NCBI RefSeq assembly: GCF_027008145.1
Contig: NZ_JALTCZ010000059.1
Location: 1 to 35,501, forward strand
Length of the DNA stretch: 35,501 bases
Direction: 5' to 3'
DNA from: Thermococcus sp.
GTDB taxonomy: Archaea > Methanobacteriota_B > Thermococci > Thermococcales > Thermococcaceae
Positions 16,785 through 23,100 of the stretch are shown in pieces. Each line of letters starts with the position of its first letter. Within the stretch, counting starts at the first letter, position 1. The notes beneath the pieces are model-generated. The model was not told where the DNA came from, made no database searches, and worked only from the letters and a program-made list of their open reading frames with translations. Position numbers and translations under genes: made by a program.

Positions 16785-17505
16785 AGTCCACCCCCTCTAT
16801 TACCGCCCTCGCGACCTTCAGGAGGCTTACCCTCTTGCCGAGCTCAATTGAGAGAGATGTTCCCTCCTCAGGAACGGGGTTGTTTACGTTGATGCCAACA
16901 CCTACAAGGGCGAATCTAACCAGCTCCGGCTCCCCAAAACCCTCAACGAGGACTCCTCCAAGCTTTCCGTTTTCGGTGAAGATCCCATTCTCAGCCGCTT
17001 CCGCTTTCACCCCCAGGTTTTCAAGGACCTTTACGATGCTTTCCATCACCTCTACTCTCAGGCGGGAGAGTCCTTCCATTGGAATCCTTTGCGAGACCCC
17101 AACGGAGAAGTAGAGGCCACCTTGCATAGAGACCCAGCTCCTTCCGAGCCTGCCTCGTCCAGCGGTTTGCTCTCCAGCAATGACAAAGGTTCCGAAGGTT
17201 TCCTCCTCGGCGAGCGCCTTGGTAACGTTCATCGTCGATGGGACGGAGCGGAAGTAGAGAGATTTAACGCCGAGCTCCCATGGATAGGGGATTTTTGCTT
17301 CTCTCACGAGCCGATAGCCCCTCCTAGTTGCCTTTATCGAGTAGCCGAGGGAGTTTAACTCCCTGACGTGCTTCCATATCGCGACTCTCGAGAGACCAAG
17401 AAGCTTACCGAGCTCCTCACCGCTCACGGGGCCATTCCTGAGGTTTTCTAGGATAACCCTTTTGGCCCTACTGTCCCGTATCGCGCCCTTCAAATGAACT
17501 TTCAT
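16771..17505 (-). CDS. birA: Bifunctional biotin-protein ligase and transcriptional repressor BirA
   Basis: 244 residues. An N-terminal winged helix (ILENLRNGPVSGEELGKLLGLSRVAIWKHVRELNSLGYSI, about residues 20-60) precedes the ligase domain with EQTAGRGRLGRSW, the biotinyl-AMP loop, and KLGGVLVEG. It attaches biotin to carboxylase carrier proteins and, having an HTH, probably senses biotinyl-AMP and represses biotin genes as E. coli BirA does. The characterised Pyrococcus ligase lacks this domain, so its presence is informative. No ribosome binding site precedes the ATG, and the shared TATA lies about 25 bases upstream, so the message may be leaderless. Confidence 0.93.
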   Translation of the reverse strand: MKVHLKGAIRDSRAKRVILENLRNGPVSGEELGKLLGLSRVAIWKHVRELNSLGYSIKATRRGYRLVREAKIPYPWELGVKSLYFRSVPSTMNVTKALAEEETFGTFVIAGEQTAGRGRLGRSWVSMQGGLYFSVGVSQRIPMEGLSRLRVEVMESIVKVLENLGVKAEAAENGIFTENGKLGGVLVEGFGEPELVRFALVGVGINVNNPVPEEGTSLSIELGKRVSLLKVARAVIEGVDYDTR

Positions 17506-17511
17506 GTACGT

Positions 17512-17542
17512 CCGTTAACCGAATGATTTTTAACGTTTACGC
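17512..17542. promoter_or_regulatory. Putative BirA operator and shared TATA between birA and bioY
   Basis: The 58-bp divergent gap contains GTTAAC (17514-17519), 15 bases, then GTTTAC (17535-17540). This resembles the comparative-genomics BirA site consensus TTGTTAACC-N14/15-GGTTAACAA, with mismatches in the outer bases. Between the arms, TTTTTAAC (17526-17533) reads as a TATA box on plus for bioY and GTTAAAAA on minus for birA. A bound repressor would cover both promoters. A second pairing, CGTTAA with TTAACG, also exists. Operator function is inferred. Confidence 0.55.
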
Positions 17543-17563
17543 ATTTCTCAAAGGGGTGGTGGA

Positions 17564-18076
17564 ATGAAGCCAAAGGAGCTTGCGCTGATATCGATGTTCA
17601 CCTCTCTAACCGCCCTTGGGGCGCAGATGACAGTTCCAATAGGCCCGGTTCCTATTACGCTCCAAGTCCTCTTCGTTCTCCTTTCTGGCCTCATACTGGG
17701 GGCGAGGCTGGGCTTTCTCAGTCAGGCCCTCTACATGTTCCTCGGGCTGATAGGACTACCCGTCTTTGCCCATCTCGGCTCGGGACTGGCAACGCTCTAC
17801 GGGCCGACTGGTGGCTATCTGATGGCTTTTCCCCTGGCTTCCTACCTGTCAGGCCTCTTCACGGGTAGAGGAAAGGCCTTCCAGCTCCTCGGTTCCCTGC
17901 TTGCCATCGGCGTTATATATCTCCTCGGCTGGGCGAGGCTAAGCCTCATTCTCGGCCTTGCCAAGGCCTTCTACGTTGGGGTTCTGCCCTTCGTAGGCGT
18001 TGACGTCACCAAGGCAGTCGTTGCCGTTCTCGTTGCAGATGCTGTAAGGGAGGCCCTCCCTGAGAACAGGTTTTAA
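17564..18076 (+). CDS. bioY: Biotin-specific S component BioY
   Basis: 170 residues, slightly short for BioY but complete. It is the membrane substrate-binding component of an ECF biotin transporter. The N-terminal MKPKELALISMFTSLTALGAQMTVPIGPVPITLQ, with QVLFVLLSGLILGARLGFLSQALYMFLGLIGLPVF, is characteristic of BioY, as is GLATLYGPTGGYLMAFPLASYLSG. About six membrane segments are expected. GGGGTGGTGG precedes the ATG. It is divergent from birA-ecfA-ecfT. The set covers uptake, ligation and regulation but no biotin synthesis genes, so the cell probably scavenges biotin. Confidence 0.95.
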   Translation: MKPKELALISMFTSLTALGAQMTVPIGPVPITLQVLFVLLSGLILGARLGFLSQALYMFLGLIGLPVFAHLGSGLATLYGPTGGYLMAFPLASYLSGLFTGRGKAFQLLGSLLAIGVIYLLGWARLSLILGLAKAFYVGVLPFVGVDVTKAVVAVLVADAVREALPENRF

Positions 18077-18109
18077 AACCCTCCCCCCAACTTTTTTTCG
18101 GTGATAGGA

Positions 18110-18565
18110 ATGGCAAAGCTTCAGGCCCATCACGTCAGGCTTACCACCTTCATCCAGGCGACCGAGGATGAGGACAAGGTTCTTGAGGCGATAGCGACGT
18201 TCATTCCTGATGAGATTGACGACGATGACGTCCACTTTGACGTTGAGGAAACGACTGGCTTCTTTGGCAACCCGATAAGGGTCGTCAACGTCGAGATACA
18301 GAGGAACAGGTCAGTGAGAGTCTTCCTCAGGTACTTCAGAGAGCTCCTGAGCGATGAGGACAGGAAATACCTACTCGAACACCTCGACGAGAAGGTTGAT
18401 GAGGAGGGAATCCTCTACATCCGCTTCAACAAGCAGAAGGCCTACCTGGGTGAAGCAGAGGTCGATGAAGGCCCCGATGTTATCCAGGTGAGGATAAAGG
18501 TCAAGGCCTTCCCGATGAGGAAAGAGTCCGTAGTGAAGGCGGTAAGGGAGTGGCTGGAGAAATGA
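18110..18565 (+). CDS. COG1325 RNA-binding protein, predicted exosome-associated
   Basis: 151 residues from the ATG at 18110, just after GGTGATAGG; the track's GTG at 18101 is part of that site. It begins MAKLQAHHVRLTTFIQATED and contains FDVEETTGFFGNPIRVVNVEI, as in the archaeal COG1325 family, which is predicted to bind RNA and was proposed as an exosome-linked subunit from gene neighbourhoods. It overlaps the Rpp30 gene by an ATGA junction, so the two are translationally coupled. The biochemical role in archaea is not established to my knowledge. Confidence 0.85.
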   Translation: MAKLQAHHVRLTTFIQATEDEDKVLEAIATFIPDEIDDDDVHFDVEETTGFFGNPIRVVNVEIQRNRSVRVFLRYFRELLSDEDRKYLLEHLDEKVDEEGILYIRFNKQKAYLGEAEVDEGPDVIQVRIKVKAFPMRKESVVKAVREWLEK

Positions 18566-19221
18566 ACGAAGAAAGCCTTCCCCGGAACTACTTCGTCGAA
18601 ATGGACGTGAGAGATGAGGAGGCCTACCAGCTCGCAAGTGAGTGGTTCAATAAAGTTGTCTTTACCAGAAAGCTCGTTCTAACGGGAGAACCTGAGTGGG
18701 GTATTCTAAGGGAGGAGCTGAAGGAACTCCGGGAAAAATACGGGGAGGTTGCCCTCCTCATCGTTACTAAGAAACCGAGCCTGATAATGGAGGTAAAGCG
18801 CAGAAACCTTAAGGCCATCCTCTACGTTCAGGGTGGCGACATGAGGGTCAACAGGGCGGCTATTGAGAGTGGTGTTGATGCCCTCATAAGCCCCTGGTTC
18901 GGGAGGAAAGACTCGGGCTTCGACCACACCTTAGCTGGAATGGCTTCAAGGAGAAACGTCGCGATAGGTTTTTCTCTCTCGCCCCTTCTGAAGGCCAGTC
19001 CATACGAGAGGACCCTCACGCTCCGCTTCATGATGAAGGTGTGGGAGCTGACCAAAAAGTACCGGGTGCCTAGGTTCATAACGAGCTCGGCCGAGAGCAG
19101 GTGGGAGGTCCGCTCTCCGGGGGATTTGATGAGCCTCGGGACAAACATCGGTATGGAAGTCCCTGAGGCTAGGGCCAGTTTGAACTTCTATCCTAGGAGG
19201 ATTCTGTCTAGGCTCAAATGA
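18562..19221 (+). CDS. rnp3: RNase P protein component 3 (Rpp30 homologue)
   Basis: 219 residues from the ATG at 18562, which overlaps the previous stop (ATGA) and has GGAG a few bases upstream; the track's GTG at 18550 is less likely. It folds as a TIM barrel related to PHP enzymes. Conserved stretches are NYFVEMDVRD, SGVDALISPWFGRKDSGFDHTLAGMASRRNVAIGFSLSPLL and TSSAESRWEVRSPGDLMSLG. It pairs with Pop5 in archaeal RNase P, which matures the 5' ends of tRNAs. It ends nine bases before the convergent trpB2 stop. Confidence 0.95.
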   Translation: MNEESLPRNYFVEMDVRDEEAYQLASEWFNKVVFTRKLVLTGEPEWGILREELKELREKYGEVALLIVTKKPSLIMEVKRRNLKAILYVQGGDMRVNRAAIESGVDALISPWFGRKDSGFDHTLAGMASRRNVAIGFSLSPLLKASPYERTLTLRFMMKVWELTKKYRVPRFITSSAESRWEVRSPGDLMSLGTNIGMEVPEARASLNFYPRRILSRLK

Positions 19222-19230
19222 AAAGAAAAG

Positions 19231-20559
19231 TCAAGGCTCTTCTAAAGCAGGGAAGTAGTCGGGCTCATAATCCTCAAGCTTCCCGTCCAGGTAGTCCTCA
19301 TAACCCTGAAGGTCGAGAAGGCCGTGTCCGCTGAGGTTGAAAAGTATGACCTCCTCTTTTCCTTCCTCCTTCGCCTTCAGGGCCCTGTCTATCGTGCCTT
19401 TTATCGCGTGGGCGCTCTCGGGAGCGGGGATTATCCCCTCTGTCTTGGCGAAGAGGTGTGCCGCCTGGAAAACCTCGTTCTGGTGATATGCTATTGGCTT
19501 CACTATGCCATGGTTGACGAGAACGCTCAGCGTTGGCGCCAATCCGTGGTAGCGCAGTCCGCCTGCATGTATCGGCGGGACATAGTAGGTGTGACCTAAA
19601 GTGTGCATCTTCATCTTTGGGGTGTAGCCACCCGAATCCCCAAAGTCGTACTTGTAGAGGCCGCGAGTCATGGACGGAGCTGCTTTCGGCTCGACCGCTA
19701 TGAACTCGTAGTCGGCTTTGCCGTCCAGTTTGTCCTTCACGAAGGGGTAAGCTAAACCGGCGAAATTGCTCCCGCCACCGACGCAGCCGATTATAACGTC
19801 CGGTTCTTCGAACTCCTTCATCTGCTCCTTCGTCTCAAGCCCTATGACCGTCTGGTGCATCAGGACGTGGTTTAAAACGCTCCCGAGGGAGTAGCGGGCC
19901 TTCTCGTCCCTTAAAATGTCTTCAATTGCTTCACTTATCGCTATGCCAAGGCCACCGGGGTGGTTCGGATCCTCTGCCAAAAACTTCCGCCCGATTTCGG
20001 TCCTGTCGCTCGGGCTCGGGTAGATTTCAGCACCGTAGAGGCGCATTATTGTCTTCCTGTAGGGCTTCTGCTGGTAGCTGGCACGGGCCATATAAACCCT
20101 GACCTTAAGTCCGAGGAGGGTTCCGGCTAAGCTTAAAGCCGTCCCCCACTGGCCTGCTCCGGTCTCGGTCACGAGCCTCTCGATGCCCTGCTTTTTGGCG
20201 TAGTAGGCCTGAGCTAAGGCCGTGTTTATCTTGTGGCTTCCAGTTACAGTTGCCCCTTCGAACTTGAAGTATATCTTAGCCGGCGTCCCAAGGGCCTTCT
20301 CAAGGTGCGTCGCCCGGAAAAGCGGGGTTGGACGGCCTATCTTGGCGTAGAGTTTTCTGACCTCCGTGGGTATCTCCATGTAGCGCTCGCTGCTCATCTC
20401 CTGCTTCACCAGCTCCTCCGCAAAGATACGCAGCAGCTTTTCCGGTTCAACGGGCTCGCCGGTCTCTGGATCCAGGGGCGGTTCTAGGGGCTCCGGAAGA
20501 TCCGGTAGGATGTTGTACCACCTCTTTGGTATCTTCGAGTCAGGAAGAACGGCTTTCAT
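19231..20559 (-). CDS. trpB2: TrpB2-type tryptophan synthase beta chain
   Basis: 442 residues, typical of the TrpB2 subclass, which is longer than TrpB1. It is a PLP enzyme that forms tryptophan from indole and serine. The PLP lysine is K110 in [32 protein letters not shown] (phosphate loop) and [12 protein letters not shown] are present. GGAGGTGTTGG precedes the ATG at 20559. No trpA or other trp gene is adjacent, as is usual for TrpB2, for which indole salvage or an alternative role has been proposed. It has an unusually long predicted leader (see 20560-20887). Confidence 0.95.
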   Translation of the reverse strand: MKAVLPDSKIPKRWYNILPDLPEPLEPPLDPETGEPVEPEKLLRIFAEELVKQEMSSERYMEIPTEVRKLYAKIGRPTPLFRATHLEKALGTPAKIYFKFEGATVTGSHKINTALAQAYYAKKQGIERLVTETGAGQWGTALSLAGTLLGLKVRVYMARASYQQKPYRKTIMRLYGAEIYPSPSDRTEIGRKFLAEDPNHPGGLGIAISEAIEDILRDEKARYSLGSVLNHVLMHQTVIGLETKEQMKEFEEPDVIIGCVGGGSNFAGLAYPFVKDKLDGKADYEFIAVEPKAAPSMTRGLYKYDFGDSGGYTPKMKMHTLGHTYYVPPIHAGGLRYHGLAPTLSVLVNHGIVKPIAYHQNEVFQAAHLFAKTEGIIPAPESAHAIKGTIDRALKAKEEGKEEVILFNLSGHGLLDLQGYEDYLDGKLEDYEPDYFPALEEP

Positions 20560-20651
20560 TCCAACACCTCCGGCTTGATTTTTGGAAGAAAAGTCCCAAA
20601 AGCGAGGGAATAATGAGCATAAGGACTAAGCCTGAAAAGAGGGGATAACGG

Positions 20652-20732
20652 CTATGCCCGCCAAAAACAAGCCCCCCTGTTCAGTTCAGCACCAAAAGCA
20701 ATCCCGCCCTTGAGGTTGTGGGCTAGGGACAT
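20652..20732 (-). CDS. Mini-ORF 2 in the trpB2 leader (26 codons, uncertain)
   Basis: Reads MSLAHNLKGGIAFGAELNRG and ends ACFWRA-stop. It contains one Trp codon near the end. No ribosome binding site is visible, so translation is doubtful. Confidence 0.2.
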   Translation of the reverse strand: MSLAHNLKGGIAFGAELNRGACFWRA

Positions 20733-20749
20733 TGATTAGAGGGACACAC

Positions 20750-20782
20750 TCAAAGCCAAAAACGATCACTCCTAGCAGTCAT
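20750..20782 (-). CDS. Mini-ORF 1 in the trpB2 leader (10 codons, uncertain)
   Basis: Reads MTARSDRFWL-stop. Its ATG lies only about seven bases after the transcription start predicted from the TATA box, so near-leaderless translation is possible. It ends with a Trp codon followed by Leu. A leader-peptide role in sensing tryptophan is speculative. Confidence 0.25.
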   Translation of the reverse strand: MTARSDRFWL

Positions 20783-20807
20783 TGGACATCGTAGTGCAGA
20801 ATGTTTC

Positions 20808-20822
20808 CTCCTTTATATGTTT
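20808..20822 (-). promoter_or_regulatory. Probable trpB2 promoter
   Basis: The minus strand reads CCAAAAAACATATAAAGGAGG, a strong TATA element with a purine-rich BRE. The implied start is near 20789, about 230 bases before the trpB2 ATG. Confidence 0.6.
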
Positions 20823-20887
20823 TTTGGAAATAACTTCGATAGTCTGACAAAAAGGACGGGGAAAATTTGAAAAAATCTGTCCAAACA

Positions 20888-21670
20888 TCAGGCCTTCGGC
20901 GCCCCGACGAGGACTGAGAGAACTCTATCAACGTCGCTCTTTCTTCCCTTCAGGACAATGAGAGCCCGATACTGCCCGGCGTCGCTCTCCATAAACCTTA
21001 GGCTCCCGTCGGCTTTCCTGAGGACGTATTCAGCATACCTGACCTGATCATCCTTGGAATATATCAGTATGAGCACTTGTACACCGTCGCCTGCCTTTGC
21101 CCCAAAGGAGAACTTTGCCAAGTACCAGTCGGGAAGTGGCCCGCTCCAGTTTGCCTGTCCGATGGAGATGTTGGCGTCCATGAGTTCCTTCCCGAGACCT
21201 ATCGCCAGAACCTCAGCGGCCTTCCACGGGCTTGGGGCGCTCGCTATGAACAAACCTGAGGGTTTCCCGCAGAGCCACTCCCGCCGGGTCTCGTTGAGGA
21301 CACCGCTTGATTTTCCTCTGACGGCTAGGAAGGTGCTCCCGTTGTAGGCCACGTAGTAAGTCTTTCCACCTGCCCTCTCCCAGAGGCTCCACTGGCAGTT
21401 CGTCCTGCTCCAGTTTCCAGAGGACATGGCATAGCCCAGATCCTGGAGCTCGGCTATGACCTCCCCGTAGAGCTGTGGAGCGCTTCCGTTCTCGACCTTT
21501 AGGACTTCCGCGTTTCTGGTTTTTTCCCAGCTCATATTGGCCAGGGCCGGTGGGTCGGTGAGGCCCCAGAGGGCAGGCTTCTCAACGGGTTTCAGCTCAT
21601 CTCTTTCCCAGTAGTAGAGGGCCGAAGCCAGAACCGCGATAACTACGATGATCCCGAGAACCCTCTTCAT
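20888..21670 (-). CDS. Membrane-anchored extracellular protein, function unknown
   Basis: 260 residues from the ATG at 21670, with GGTGGTG upstream; the track's GTG at 21679 is in that site and would overlap the upstream gene. MKRVLGIIVVIAVLASALYYWERDE is an uncleaved-looking N-terminal anchor. The rest is soluble, with several N-glycosylation sequons (NMS, NGS, NWS, NIS) and WSLWERAGGKTYYVAYNGSTFLAV. Two cysteines (NCQW and WLCGKP) could form a disulfide. I recognise no domain. It follows the ORF at 22131 with a two-base gap, probably in one operon. Such lone secreted proteins are common in Thermococcales. Confidence 0.7.
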   Translation of the reverse strand: MKRVLGIIVVIAVLASALYYWERDELKPVEKPALWGLTDPPALANMSWEKTRNAEVLKVENGSAPQLYGEVIAELQDLGYAMSSGNWSRTNCQWSLWERAGGKTYYVAYNGSTFLAVRGKSSGVLNETRREWLCGKPSGLFIASAPSPWKAAEVLAIGLGKELMDANISIGQANWSGPLPDWYLAKFSFGAKAGDGVQVLILIYSKDDQVRYAEYVLRKADGSLRFMESDAGQYRALIVLKGRKSDVDRVLSVLVGAPKA

Positions 21671-21672
21671 CT

Positions 21673-22131
21673 TCACCACCCCTGTGCCATCCCGGTCTTC
21701 TCATGGGGGCTTTTTCCGACCCTGTGTCTTGCAAGGAGGGAGAAGAAGAACTCCTTCAGCTCGGAGGACATGCCATCGTCGAGGAGTATGTCCGCCTTCC
21801 CGGAGTACTTCTTTTCTGCCTTGGTAATGAGGGTCGCTATCTTGGGGGCTAGGTACTCAAGCAGGGCCCTTCCGAGCTCAATAAACTCCTCCTCGTCGAG
21901 TTCCTCGTCGCTCTCGACTCCGATGTAGAGCACGAAGCCCTTCATCTGAACCGCCAGCACGAAGTCATTACTTGTGACCTCAAAGAACGAGAAGTTGTAG
22001 CCCTTGCTTGGGCTTCTCGCTATTAAGAGGCCCTTTATTGAAAGCGTTACAGGAGTTTCGCCCACCAGTTCGAATACCAGATCCTCGGCAAACTCACGCC
22101 TCGCCAGAGGGTAGAGTTCGTTGAGCTTCAT
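21673..22131 (-). CDS. Uncharacterised soluble protein
   Basis: 152 residues from the ATG at 22131. The track's start at 22197 lies in the nikR promoter region and adds a Ser/Pro/Lys-rich stretch that does not look genuine. No ribosome binding site precedes 22131, and a TATA-like CTTATTAT lies about 28 bases upstream, so the message may be leaderless. The sequence is acidic in the middle ([26 protein letters not shown]). It has no signal peptide or recognised motif. It is divergent from nikR by 82 bases, so shared control is possible. Confidence 0.65.
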   Translation of the reverse strand: MKLNELYPLARREFAEDLVFELVGETPVTLSIKGLLIARSPSKGYNFSFFEVTSNDFVLAVQMKGFVLYIGVESDEELDEEEFIELGRALLEYLAPKIATLITKAEKKYSGKADILLDDGMSSELKEFFFSLLARHRVGKSPHEKTGMAQGW

Positions 22132-22170
22132 GGTTGGGCGTTTGGGTGGAGGGATAATAAGGCTTTTGGA

Positions 22171-22191
22171 ACATCTTTTTAACTCGGATGT
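22171..22191. promoter_or_regulatory. nikR promoter with flanking inverted repeat, possible autoregulatory site
   Basis: ACATC (22171-22175) and GATGT (22187-22191) are inverted around TTTTTAACTCG, which contains a TATA-like element for nikR (start ATG 22214). A regulator bound here would block nikR and perhaps the divergent ORF. The arms are short and do not match the E. coli NikR site GTATGA-N16-TCATAC, so NikR binding is only a guess. Confidence 0.3.
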
Positions 22192-22213
22192 GAACACTTA
22201 TATTGGTGGTGCT

Positions 22214-22630
22214 ATGAAGATAGTCCGCTTCGGTGTCTCGGTGCCCGAGGAGCTGCTGGAAGGCTTTGACAGGATAATCAAGGAGAGGGGTTACGTCAAC
22301 AGGAGCGAGGCCATAAGGGACCTTATGAGGGACTTCATAGTCAGGCACGAGTGGGAAGTTGGGAACGCTGAGGTCGCTGGGACGATAACGATGCTCTACA
22401 ACCACGACGAGGCCGACGTTGTAAAGGAGCTCCTCGATTTACAGCATGAGTACCTTGAGGAGATCATTTCGAGTGTACATGTCCACATGGACGAGCACAA
22501 CTGCCTTGAGGTTGTAATAGTCAGGGGCAAAGCTGGCAGGATAAAGGAAATAGCCGACAGGCTTCTCAGCCTCAAGGGCGTTAAGCACGGAAAGCTCGTC
22601 ATGACAGGAACTGGAAAAGGACTCGTCTGA
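22214..22630 (+). CDS. nikR: Nickel-responsive transcriptional regulator NikR
   Basis: 138 residues from the ATG at 22214 (GGTGGTG upstream); the track's start at 22121 is too far upstream. An N-terminal ribbon-helix-helix domain ([41 protein letters not shown]) precedes an ACT-like metal-binding domain. The square-planar nickel ligands are conserved: H78, H89, H91 and C97, in LQHEY and [10 protein letters not shown], equivalent to H76, H87, H89 and C95 of E. coli NikR. It represses nickel uptake genes when nickel is bound. No nickel transporter or hydrogenase gene is adjacent, so targets lie elsewhere. Confidence 0.95.
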   Translation: MKIVRFGVSVPEELLEGFDRIIKERGYVNRSEAIRDLMRDFIVRHEWEVGNAEVAGTITMLYNHDEADVVKELLDLQHEYLEEIISSVHVHMDEHNCLEVVIVRGKAGRIKEIADRLLSLKGVKHGKLVMTGTGKGLV

Positions 22631-22635
22631 GGGGA

Positions 22636-22646
22636 AGGTTTAAAGC
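22636..22646 (+). promoter_or_regulatory. Probable promoter of the small membrane protein gene
   Basis: AGGTTTAAAGC has a TATA-like core centred about 38 bases before the ATG at 22678, just after the nikR stop. Confidence 0.45.
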
Positions 22647-22677
22647 ATCAACCTCCTTTCACACGGGGGGATGCACC

Positions 22678-23100
22678 ATGAGGATCGTCGGGTTTCTCGC
22701 TGCGGTCTTGGTACTCTTCTCCTTCCTGATGCCGTGGTTCCAGACCGAGAAGTGGTACGGAACCGAGCAGATTACTATGATGGAGATTGTGAAGGGACTT
22801 TACAGCAACGTCACTCAGATAGAGGAGACTGTAAAGGAGCTCAACCAGAACCCCACAAATGCTTCAATGCTATTCCTGTCCTACGTTGTGGGCGTTTCCC
22901 TGATACTCATTGGGGCCCTCTTCGGGCTCACCGGGGGGAGGGGAGGCCATCTCCTCGGGATAATAGGCATGGCCCTATTGACGTACCCCCTCTGGGTAAC
23001 GACGGGCAAGGAGCTCTTCAACATAATTTCCTACGGCTACATCGTCGGCGGGATTGGATTCCTCATTGGTCTCGTTGGGGGTGGAAAGGGGGGGAAGTAA
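22678..23100 (+). CDS. Small integral membrane protein, function unknown
   Basis: 140 residues. Hydrophobic segments are MRIVGFLAAVLVLFSFLMPWF, MLFLSYVVGVSLILIGALFGL, LLGIIGMALLTYPLWV and YIVGGIGFLIGLVGGG, so four helices are likely. A polar extracytoplasmic loop between helices 1 and 2 has sequons (NVT, NAS). The C-terminus is GGGKGGK. I recognise no family beyond a general likeness to small DoxX/DUF-type membrane proteins of Thermococcales. The stop codon abuts the stop of the convergent rqcH gene with no base between. Confidence 0.7.
   Translation: MRIVGFLAAVLVLFSFLMPWFQTEKWYGTEQITMMEIVKGLYSNVTQIEETVKELNQNPTNASMLFLSYVVGVSLILIGALFGLTGGRGGHLLGIIGMALLTYPLWVTTGKELFNIISYGYIVGGIGFLIGLVGGGKGGK

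Larger units (their letters stand above)
20560..20887 (-). other. 328-bp intergenic region: predicted long trpB2 leader
   Basis: The only clear promoter is the minus-strand TATA at 20808-20822, giving a leader of about 230 nt. The leader contains two mini-ORFs (20750-20782 and 20652-20732), and CCAAAA occurs on the plus strand at 20596, 20661, 20692 and 20756, spaced 65, 31 and 64 bases. I see no stable long hairpin and no gene. Confidence 0.5.
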
